64,000 nt of DNA from UBA5069 sp964560495 (lineage in GTDB: Bacteria > Chloroflexota > Anaerolineae > Caldilineales > Caldilineaceae): NCBI GenBank assembly GCA_964560495.1, contig CAZLMM010000024.1, positions 1 to 64,000 on the forward strand, written 5' to 3'. The notes beneath the pieces are model-generated. The model searched no databases. It was not told where the DNA came from and worked only from the letters and a program-made list of their open reading frames with translations. Below, in pieces: positions 55,648 through 62,828 of this stretch; position 1 is the first letter of the stretch, and each line of letters begins with the position of its first letter. The translations under genes were made by a program, and so were the position numbers.

Positions 55648-57060
55648 ATGACTAATCAGAAATTCGTGGGCATTCAGATCAGCCCCATCAGCTTTATTGA
55701 CGAAGGCGCTGACGCCGTGCTCCACGCGCTGCAAGAGCGTGTGGGCGTCAACGTGCTCATGATCGGCACGGTCTCCTGGCTGGGACTCAAAGCCGGGCGC
55801 AGCATCTCCCACAAGCTGGATGGCTGGCCCGACCACGGCGTGCCCGAACCCATCGAGATGAAAGGCGGCGCCTATTTCAACCCCCACCCGGAGTACTACG
55901 CTCATACCGCGATCAAAGAGTTCCGCGCCAGAGATGAGGCGACAGCCGGCTTCGATGTGCTGGAAGCGGTCATTCCTGCCGCCAAAACACGGGGAATGCG
56001 CGTCATGCCCGAGCTCATGGAGCCGCTCTTCAAATATGCCGGCCACGGTTCGGTGAATAACGTCGCCATTGCCAACATGCCCCAATATCTGGAGGTTGAT
56101 CTCTATGGCCGCGTCGGTTCGGAGCCATGCACCAACCACCCGGATTACCGGCGCTGGTGGTGGAGCATGGTCGAGGATCAATGTCGCAGCTACGCCATCG
56201 ACGGCGTCATGTGGTGCAACGAGCGGCGCAGCCCCCTGGATCAGATGGTTTCTGGCCAAGCGCCCGGTTGTTTCTGCGAGCACTGCCGTCGCGAGGCCGC
56301 GGCGCGCGGCGTCGATGTGGAATCGGCGCGCAAGGCGTTCCTGCCGGTGTGGGAATTCTTTCAGCAGGCGCGCGCCGGCGACGCCTTCGTGGATGGCGCG
56401 CTCATCGAGTTCCTGCGCATGCTCTTTGCCAACCCGGAGATCCTCATCTGGGAGCGCTTCTGGCTGGAGCGCAACAAAGATTTGGATCGGGAGATCTACG
56501 GCCAAGTCAAGTGGTGCAATCCCGATCTGGAGTTCGGCCTCAACGTCTGGAATCGCAATCACTTCAATCTCTTTCGTAAGGCCCAGTGGCCCTGGGCCGA
56601 GCAAACGCGCTACGCCGATTGGGTCAAGCCCATCACTTACCAGCACCAGGCCGGCCAGGTCTATGTGAAAGAACTGAGCGACCTGCACAAGTCGATCTTG
56701 CGCGACTTCACGCCGCCCGAACTGACGCCCATCATGTACAAGCTGCTGGGGTTGCAGGAAGCGCCCTGGGAAAAGCTGGTTGCAACAGGCATGGACCCGG
56801 ACACCTATGTTTACGGCCAGTGCGCCGATGCTGTACGCGGCGTCGGCGGGAAGATCCCGGTCTACATGGGCATTGGCGTGGACGCGCCGCGCGTGCTGCC
56901 CGAACAGGCCAGGTGCACGCCCGACATCGTTTATCGCAGTGTGCTGGCGACTTATCGCGCCGGCGGCCAGGGAGTGATCTTTGCGCCGAACTATGCCAGC
57001 ATGCACCTGACGAACCTGGACGGCGCGGCGCGCGCGTTGCGTGAGTTGGGAATTGCATAG
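55648..57060 (+). CDS. Unknown 470-aa protein, possible glycoside-hydrolase-like TIM barrel
   Basis: I do not recognise a named family. The protein has features of the hypothetical glycosyl-hydrolase-like TIM barrels: repeated beta-strand-like segments (GVNVLMIGTVSWL, RGMRVMPELMEP, YAIDGVMWCNERRSP, PDLEFGLNVWNRNHFN) and acidic residues at strand ends. A CFCEHCRREA cysteine motif near residues 209-218 could bind a structural metal. There is no signal peptide. It lies between an M24-like gene and a D-2-hydroxyacid dehydrogenase within the operon, so a carbohydrate- or amide-hydrolysing role on the imported compound is possible, but unproven. Confidence 0.7.
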   Translation: MTNQKFVGIQISPISFIDEGADAVLHALQERVGVNVLMIGTVSWLGLKAGRSISHKLDGWPDHGVPEPIEMKGGAYFNPHPEYYAHTAIKEFRARDEATAGFDVLEAVIPAAKTRGMRVMPELMEPLFKYAGHGSVNNVAIANMPQYLEVDLYGRVGSEPCTNHPDYRRWWWSMVEDQCRSYAIDGVMWCNERRSPLDQMVSGQAPGCFCEHCRREAAARGVDVESARKAFLPVWEFFQQARAGDAFVDGALIEFLRMLFANPEILIWERFWLERNKDLDREIYGQVKWCNPDLEFGLNVWNRNHFNLFRKAQWPWAEQTRYADWVKPITYQHQAGQVYVKELSDLHKSILRDFTPPELTPIMYKLLGLQEAPWEKLVATGMDPDTYVYGQCADAVRGVGGKIPVYMGIGVDAPRVLPEQARCTPDIVYRSVLATYRAGGQGVIFAPNYASMHLTNLDGAARALRELGIA

Positions 57061-57070
57061 AACGCGAATT

Positions 57071-58018
57071 ATGAAAATCTATGTTGCCGACCCGGCCATC
57101 CGCGCCGAACAGATCGAGGCCATCCGCATTCGCCTGCCCACAGATTGGTCGCTGGTTGACGCACCTGACGGCGCAGCAGCTATCTTGACCGAGAACGTGG
57201 ATGTGACGCCGGCCCTACTTGCTGCCGCGGGCGACACTCTGCGCATGGTCTTTCGCCTGGACACCGGCCACGCCGCTGTACCCGCTGGGCTGACCGCGCC
57301 TGTGGTTGACCTGCCCAATACCGCGCTGGTGGGCGTGGCCGAGCACACGGTCATGCTGATCATGGCGCTAAGCCGCCATCTGCTCGCCGTCATTCGCCAG
57401 ACCAACGTCCAGCAGTGGCTGCCCGAACGCAGCCAGCCTATCCTCACCGACCAGCGGCGTTACACCTACAACTGGATCGGCCTGCGAGAGTGGGGTGTGT
57501 TGTATGGCAAAACCGTGGGGTTGGTGGGGCTGGGGCTGATCGGCCGCGCTGTGGCTGTCCGGCTGCGCGGCTTCGGCATGAAGCTGCTCTACACGCAGCG
57601 TCATCGCCTCGATCCGACCGCCGAGACGCGCCTGGGCGTGCAGTGGCGCGAGTTCGATGCGTTGCTGGCTGAGAGCGACTTCGTCAGCCTGCACCATCGT
57701 TTTCAGGAAGGGCCAGATGGCAATGACAAGCACATCGGCGCACGGGAATTGGCGCTGATGAAGCCGACCGCCTATCTGATCAACACGGCGCGCGGGCGGC
57801 TGGTGGATGAAGACACGCTGGCAGATGCGCTGCGCCGCGGCCAGATCGCCGGCGCCGGTCTGGATGTTTTTCGCTACGAACCTTTGCCGGCCGACAGCCC
57901 GCTCTTTGCTTTGGCCGGCGACAATGTGATCCTCACGCCGCATGTGGCCGGCGCACCGTTGGCCGACGCCTGGGCGATGATCGCGCGCGAGCTGATTGAA
58001 CATTTGCAACACGAATAG
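57071..58018 (+). CDS. D-2-hydroxyacid dehydrogenase family protein
   Basis: The 315-aa protein has the NAD motif VGLVGLGLIGRAVAVRL, NTARGRLVDEDTLADAL with the substrate arginine, GAGLDVFRYEPLP with glutamate and ILTPHVAGAP with histidine. The start at 57071 (MKIYVADPA) is 10 bp after the previous stop; the TTG-led frame from 57041 overlaps the previous gene. It is a distant relative of the protein at 43509. Role: reversible reduction of a 2-oxo acid. Confidence 0.9.
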   Translation: MKIYVADPAIRAEQIEAIRIRLPTDWSLVDAPDGAAAILTENVDVTPALLAAAGDTLRMVFRLDTGHAAVPAGLTAPVVDLPNTALVGVAEHTVMLIMALSRHLLAVIRQTNVQQWLPERSQPILTDQRRYTYNWIGLREWGVLYGKTVGLVGLGLIGRAVAVRLRGFGMKLLYTQRHRLDPTAETRLGVQWREFDALLAESDFVSLHHRFQEGPDGNDKHIGARELALMKPTAYLINTARGRLVDEDTLADALRRGQIAGAGLDVFRYEPLPADSPLFALAGDNVILTPHVAGAPLADAWAMIARELIEHLQHE

Positions 58019-58043
58019 GAATCGATCCGAAGCAACCAGCCAT

Positions 58044-58062
58044 GTGCGATTGGGAATCGCAC
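58044..58062. repeat. GTGCGATT hairpin repeat
   Basis: GTGCGATT-GGG-AATCGCAC forms a perfect 8-bp stem followed by CTACGG. It is the same style as the hairpin at 32855-32875. Confidence 0.7.
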
Positions 58063-58082
58063 CTACGGTTTTCGCACTTTGA

Positions 58083-58216
58083 TCATTCATTTATGTATCT
58101 TCTCAATGACTGGTGGTGCGGGCATGAGGTGGGGCGGAACAACCTGTTCATAGTGAGCGGTGATTGCCTTCCGCCCTATCTCACGCCTCCCACTTATTGA
58201 GAAGATACTCATTCAT
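58083..58216. mobile_element. MITE-like long inverted repeat with candidate target duplication
   Basis: GTATCTTCTCAAT (58095-58107) and its exact inverse ATTGAGAAGATAC (58196-58208) are the tips of an imperfect inverted repeat that extends inward to GGGGCGGAA/TTCCGCCC (about 58131-58176). The element is flanked by an 8-bp direct repeat TCATTCAT (58083-58090 and 58209-58216). It has no coding capacity. It may be a non-autonomous element or simply a structured leader of the amidohydrolase gene, whose AAGGAG follows at 58223. Confidence 0.45.
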
Positions 58217-58238
58217 CATCTCAAGGAGACGTCACACT

Positions 58239-59465
58239 ATGCCCGAACCACCTGCCTGGCACTATCAGAAGATCATCAAGCCCATGTTCGACGCACCCAA
58301 AGAACAGCGCATCCTGCGGGGGCGCGTGCTCACCTGTGTGGGTGACGAAGTGTTCGAGGACGGTTTTGTCGAGTTCGCCGACGGCAAGATCGTTGCCGTT
58401 GGCCCGGCCAGCGAGCTGGGCGAGCGGGCAGCCCAGGCTGTCAACACCGGCGGCGCAATCCTGCCGGGGCTGTTCAACAGCCACGCCCACCTGGCCTGGG
58501 ATGGCATCCATGACCTGGCGCGCCAATCCATGGACGATGCGCCGGAGATCAGCGCGTACAAGAGCGCGGGCAATATGCTCATCTCCTTGCGTTCCGGCGT
58601 CACTACTGTGCGCGACCTGGGCATGAACAAGACCAATTTTTTTGCCAAACAAGCGGTGGCCCAGGGCATCTTCCCCGGCCCGCGGCTGCTCATCTGCGGC
58701 GAGGCCATCATCCAGACAGGCGGCCACACCTATTGGTGCTGCCGCGAGGCCAGCGGCGCAGACGAGATGCGTCGCGCCGTGCGCGAACAGGTGCGGGGCG
58801 GCGCCGACCTGATCAAGATCATGGCTTGTCACGACACCCTGGAATTCACCGACGAAGAGCTGGATGCGGTCATCGACGAGAGCCATCGCAACGGCCTGCC
58901 CATCACCGCTCACGCCACCTACAATGCCTGCATCGAGCGCGTGGCGCGCTTCGGCGTAGACTGCGTGGAGCATGGCGGCAGCATGAGCGACAGCACGATC
59001 CAGCTCTTGCTCGACAAGAACATCCCCATCGTCACCACCTTTGCGCCCCTGGTCATGCAGAGCAAGCCCGAGCTGGCGCGCCAGTTCAACGTACCCGAAT
59101 GGAAGATCGCCGAACGGCAAAAGGCTGTGGGCGACCCCAGCCGTTATCAAGGGCTGATCAACGCAGCCAAAGCCGGCGTGACCATCGGCTTTGGCACCGA
59201 CGCCGGCAGCCCAGTGGTCGGCCATGATGTGATTGCGCCCGAGATGGAATTCATGGTGCGACTGGGGGTGAAACGCGACAACTACGACGCCATTCGCAGC
59301 GCAACCAGCGTTGCGGCCAGGATCAACCGGCTGGAAAAGAAGTTGGGAACGCTGGAGGTTGGCAAACTGGCCGATGTCATCGTGGTCGAGGGCAACCCAC
59401 TGGAGGAGATCGACGCCCTCAGCCGGGTGACGATGACTTTTCTCGAAGGTAAACGCATGGTATAG
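58239..59465 (+). CDS. Amidohydrolase family protein (imidazolonepropionase/prolidase-like)
   Basis: The 408-aa metallo-dependent hydrolase has the HxH motif in LFNSHAHLAWDG. The lysine in ADLIKIMACHD is a candidate carboxylated metal bridge, later histidines are in ITAHATYN and VEHGGSM, and the final aspartate is in IGFGTDAGSP. The pattern fits the branch holding imidazolonepropionase-like enzymes and Xaa-Arg/Xaa-Pro dipeptidases. The start at 58239 follows AAGGAG; upstream in-frame codons lie in the inverted repeat. A different amidohydrolase branch is found at 34445. Confidence 0.9.
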   Translation: MPEPPAWHYQKIIKPMFDAPKEQRILRGRVLTCVGDEVFEDGFVEFADGKIVAVGPASELGERAAQAVNTGGAILPGLFNSHAHLAWDGIHDLARQSMDDAPEISAYKSAGNMLISLRSGVTTVRDLGMNKTNFFAKQAVAQGIFPGPRLLICGEAIIQTGGHTYWCCREASGADEMRRAVREQVRGGADLIKIMACHDTLEFTDEELDAVIDESHRNGLPITAHATYNACIERVARFGVDCVEHGGSMSDSTIQLLLDKNIPIVTTFAPLVMQSKPELARQFNVPEWKIAERQKAVGDPSRYQGLINAAKAGVTIGFGTDAGSPVVGHDVIAPEMEFMVRLGVKRDNYDAIRSATSVAARINRLEKKLGTLEVGKLADVIVVEGNPLEEIDALSRVTMTFLEGKRMV

Positions 59466-59479
59466 ACGGGAGCGCCATC

Positions 59480-60652
59480 ATGAACAATTCGCCTCTGATG
59501 CAGGCGCTGGCCGGGCGCATGGTGGAGGAGGATGTTTCTTTTCGCACCAGGATGTTGGAGACCGCCGCCAGCCTGCGCGACGTGATCGCGCTGGGGCGCG
59601 GCGACCCGGATTTTCATACGCCCCGGCATATTGTCGAGGCGGCCAAGCGCGCCATCGACCAGAATCAGCACCACTACACCCATCCCGCCGGCCTGCCCCA
59701 GCTGCGCGCAGCTATCGCCGACGCCCTGTGTCGCGAGAACAATCTGGACTATCGCGCCGACGAGATCATCGTGACCGCGGGCGTGCAAGAGTCCATCATG
59801 TTGTGTATGTTGGCCCTGGTCAATCCGGGCGATGAAGTGTTGATCACGTCGCCGCGCTTCACCACCTATGACCAGGCAGTGGTCATGTGCGGCGGCAAGC
59901 CCGTCCCCGCGCCCACCTTCGAGGAGCACGATTTTGCCCTCATGCCAGAAGAAATCGAGGCGCGCATCACGCCGGCCAGCAAAGCGCTGGTGCTGGTGAC
60001 GCCCAACAACCCCACCGGCGCAGTGACGCCGCCGGCGGTCATCCGCCAGATCGCCGACTTGGTCGTGCGTCACAATCTCGTGTTGATCAGCGACGAGATC
60101 TACTCGAAGCTCATCTATGAAGGCTCCGAGCATCTCTCGGTCGCTTCGCTGGCTGGCATGAAGGAGCGCGTCATCACGCTCAACGGCTTCTCCAAGTCCT
60201 ACGCCATGACCGGTTGGCGCGTCGGCTATCTGGCTGCGCCGGGCGAGTTCATCCAGCGGCTGATCGAACCGCGCCACACCCTGAGCATCAACACTAATAC
60301 GCCTGCCCAATATGCGGCGCTGGCTGCGCTCACCGGCCCGCAGGATGTAGTGGAGGCCATGCGCGAGCAGTACGGCGAGCGTCGCGCCTATCTAATGAAG
60401 GCGCTCAAGGAGATGGGCTTCACCTATGGTCATCCGGGCGGCGCGTTTTACATCTACACCAACGTGGCGAGCACGGGAATGCCGTCGCCGCAGTTCTGCG
60501 AGGAGCTGTTGCGCCGGGCGCAGGTGATGATCTTCCCGGGCAGCATGTTTGGCGACGACTCGGATCGGTATGTGCGCATCAGCTACTTGCAGCCCATCGA
60601 GCGCATCGAGCAGGCAGTCGAGCGTATACAGCGATTCATGGAAAGCCTATAG
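59480..60652 (+). CDS. PLP-dependent aminotransferase (AspC-like)
   Basis: The 390-aa class I aminotransferase has VIALGRGDPDFHTPRHIVEA, TPNNPTGAVT, SDEIYSKLIY, PLP lysine in LNGFSKSYAMTGWRVGY and the C-terminal YVRISYLQP arginine. It is the third intact member of a set sharing LGRGDPD (with 38012 and 51847). The gap to the amidohydrolase is 14 bp. It is followed by an ACAGGATG inverted repeat. Confidence 0.92.
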   Translation: MNNSPLMQALAGRMVEEDVSFRTRMLETAASLRDVIALGRGDPDFHTPRHIVEAAKRAIDQNQHHYTHPAGLPQLRAAIADALCRENNLDYRADEIIVTAGVQESIMLCMLALVNPGDEVLITSPRFTTYDQAVVMCGGKPVPAPTFEEHDFALMPEEIEARITPASKALVLVTPNNPTGAVTPPAVIRQIADLVVRHNLVLISDEIYSKLIYEGSEHLSVASLAGMKERVITLNGFSKSYAMTGWRVGYLAAPGEFIQRLIEPRHTLSINTNTPAQYAALAALTGPQDVVEAMREQYGERRAYLMKALKEMGFTYGHPGGAFYIYTNVASTGMPSPQFCEELLRRAQVMIFPGSMFGDDSDRYVRISYLQPIERIEQAVERIQRFMESL

Positions 60653-60710
60653 ACAGGATGGCAGGATGGACAGGAAAAGTTGATCCTGCAAATCCTGTCA
60701 TCCTGTCCAA
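60652..60710. repeat. ACAGGATG-type imperfect inverted repeat
   Basis: GACAGGATGGCAGGATGGACAGGA-like sequence (from 60652) pairs imperfectly with TCCTGCAAATCCTGTCATCCTGTC (to about 60708). It belongs to the same family as 41591-41630 and 61800-61850. Confidence 0.7.
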
Positions 60711-60732
60711 TCACTGACTACCGGTGAACTCA

Positions 60733-61791
60733 ATGAACACAACACCATTGCGTATTCTCCAGGTTGGACTGGGCGCGCGCGGGCGCATGTGGGGCGAAAT
60801 CATTGACCGACGGAGCGATGTAATGCACAGCGGGCTGGTCGATGTCAATCCCCAGGCTGTGGCGGCCTTCCAGTCGACGCGGCCGGGCGTATCCGGCTTT
60901 ACCAATCTGGACGAGGCGTTGGCAACCGTCCAGAGCGACGCCGTGCTGTTGGTGACGCCGCCCGAAGGTCATCTGGCGCAGGCGCGACAGATTTTCGCGG
61001 CTGGGCTGCCGCTTCTGGCGGAAAAGCCGCTGACCGTCGACCTGCCCGAGGCGGTGCAGATTGTCGAGCTGGCGCGGCGGGCAAACCTGCCACTGATGGT
61101 GGGGTTGAACTTCCGCTACTTGCCTGTCAGTCGCAAGATTCGGGAGTTGGCGCTCAACGAAACATTGGGCAGTCCAGGTTTTGGCTGCTTCACCTATCTG
61201 CGCAACCGCGACGGCAGGCTGCCTCATCTCAACAAATATCCCCTTACCATGCAGCACCCTATGATGTTGGAGCAGAGCATTCATCATCTGGATCTGATCC
61301 GCTTCTGCTATGGCCGCGAGGTGGAGCAGGTGCACTGCCGCACCTGGAATCCCGGTTGGAGTATGTATGCCCACGACAGCAATGTGAGCTGTTTGCTGAC
61401 TTTGGCCGGCGGTCTCGAAGTGACGTATCTGGGCACATGGACCGGCGGCTGGAACGAACTGCAATTCCAATGGCGCACGGATTGCAGCAAGGGCGTCATT
61501 GTGCAGCGTCAATTGTTCGAGGACCTGGCTGTTGCACGCACAGGCGACGCCAGTCTCACGCCCATCGAGCTGCCGCCCTTCCGCGCTTTTTATGACGACA
61601 CAGACGCACTCATGAGCGCGTTCAAGGCTCATCTCCATGACGGCGCGGCGTTGGAATGCAGCGGCGTGGATCACCTGTATACGCTGGCGCTCTGTTTTGC
61701 CGCCATCGAGAGCAGCGCCAAGGGGCGCGCCGTGCAGATGCACGAATTCTATGCGCGCCAGGGCATTGCGCCTCCCGAAACAACACGATGA
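60733..61791 (+). CDS. Gfo/Idh/MocA family oxidoreductase
   Basis: The 352-aa protein has an N-terminal Rossmann motif ILQVGLGARGRMWGEII, the family EKPLTVDLPEA motif with the catalytic lysine and the C-terminal beta-sheet domain with HHLDLIRFCYG. These NAD(P)-dependent enzymes act on sugars, inositols and their derivatives. ATG 60733 is preferred over GTG 60724. It lies between an aminotransferase and an epimerase, so the distal end of this operon has a sugar-like flavour. Confidence 0.9.
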   Translation: MNTTPLRILQVGLGARGRMWGEIIDRRSDVMHSGLVDVNPQAVAAFQSTRPGVSGFTNLDEALATVQSDAVLLVTPPEGHLAQARQIFAAGLPLLAEKPLTVDLPEAVQIVELARRANLPLMVGLNFRYLPVSRKIRELALNETLGSPGFGCFTYLRNRDGRLPHLNKYPLTMQHPMMLEQSIHHLDLIRFCYGREVEQVHCRTWNPGWSMYAHDSNVSCLLTLAGGLEVTYLGTWTGGWNELQFQWRTDCSKGVIVQRQLFEDLAVARTGDASLTPIELPPFRAFYDDTDALMSAFKAHLHDGAALECSGVDHLYTLALCFAAIESSAKGRAVQMHEFYARQGIAPPETTR

Positions 61792-61799
61792 AGAGTTGA

Positions 61800-61850
61800 C
61801 AAGATGATAATCCATCCTGTGAATCCTGTCATCCTGTCTGTCAATATCCT
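61800..61850. repeat. ACAGGATG-type repeat between oxidoreductase and epimerase genes
   Basis: Sequence ATCCATCCTGTGAATCCTGTCATCCTGTC-like units fill the gap; the same short unit as in the two other copies. The hairpin potential here is weaker than at 41591. Confidence 0.6.
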
Positions 61851-61856
61851 ACGCCG

Positions 61857-62828
61857 ATGAAAATACTTGTCACAGGCGGTTTGGGTTTCGTTGGCGTCAA
61901 CGTGGTGAGAGCATTGGCTGACCACGAGGGCGTCCAGGTGATCGCCGCAGACATGCAGCCGTGGGATGCAGCCATCGAGCGTTTCCTTGCGCCGGTGAAA
62001 ACGCGCATCCGCTATTGTCGGCTGGATGTGCGCGATGCTGATTCGTTCGCCGGGCTGGTTGCCGACGAGGGCGTTACGCACGTGATCCACGCCGCCGCCG
62101 TCACTGTCAACGACGAACAGGAGTGCACGCGCGCCGCCGAAGTGGTGGGTGTGAACCTGGGCGGCGCCATCAATGTGCTCAATTCTGCGCTGCGGTGCGA
62201 CCATGTCGAGCGTGTGCTGATGTTGAGCAGCAGCGGCGTCTATGGCGCACCCAAACGCCCACCCGGCAGAGCACAACGTGAAGGCGGCGCGCTCGATCTC
62301 ACCAATCTCTACGCCATCACCAAATACAGCGCCGAGCTACTTGCCGCCCGCTATGGCCGGCTGACCGGCAAGCCAATGGCCTCGCTGCGTCTTTCCGCGG
62401 TCTATGGACCCATGGAGCGACTATCGGCCAGCCGGCCAAACGTCAGCGCAATCCAGCGGCTCTTTTGCGCGCTGTGCGACCAGCGCCCCCTGCGGCTGGC
62501 CGGCCCTGCCGTGAAGCGTGACTGGACCTACGCCGCCGACATTGGCGCGGCGGCTTGGGCGATGCTCCATGCGCCCCTCTGGCGACACAACGTCTACAAT
62601 GTAAGCTGCGGCACAGCGCTGCGCTTCGACGAGGCAGCGGCGGCGTTTAGCGAGAGGGGATTAGCGGTGACATGGGTGGACGACCCCGACCAGGCTGATG
62701 TGGCGATGCGTCCGCAGCAGGCGCGCGTCGCGTTGGATATCGGTCGCATTCAGCGAGATGCAGGCTTCCGGCCAGCCTTCTCGCTTGGCGCAAGCATCGA
62801 CGATTGGCTGGCATGGAATTCGGGCTGA
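61857..62828 (+). CDS. NAD-dependent epimerase/dehydratase family protein
   Basis: The 323-aa extended SDR has TGGLGFVGVNVVRAL at the N-terminus, LDVRDAD, the catalytic SSSGVYG and YAITKYSAE with Tyr/Lys, and a C-terminal substrate domain with RDWTYAADIG. It probably acts on a nucleotide sugar or similar keto/hydroxy substrate. It is the last gene of the rightward run. Its last 79 bp overlap the convergent end of the NRPS gene. Confidence 0.9.
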   Translation: MKILVTGGLGFVGVNVVRALADHEGVQVIAADMQPWDAAIERFLAPVKTRIRYCRLDVRDADSFAGLVADEGVTHVIHAAAVTVNDEQECTRAAEVVGVNLGGAINVLNSALRCDHVERVLMLSSSGVYGAPKRPPGRAQREGGALDLTNLYAITKYSAELLAARYGRLTGKPMASLRLSAVYGPMERLSASRPNVSAIQRLFCALCDQRPLRLAGPAVKRDWTYAADIGAAAWAMLHAPLWRHNVYNVSCGTALRFDEAAAAFSERGLAVTWVDDPDQADVAMRPQQARVALDIGRIQRDAGFRPAFSLGASIDDWLAWNSG

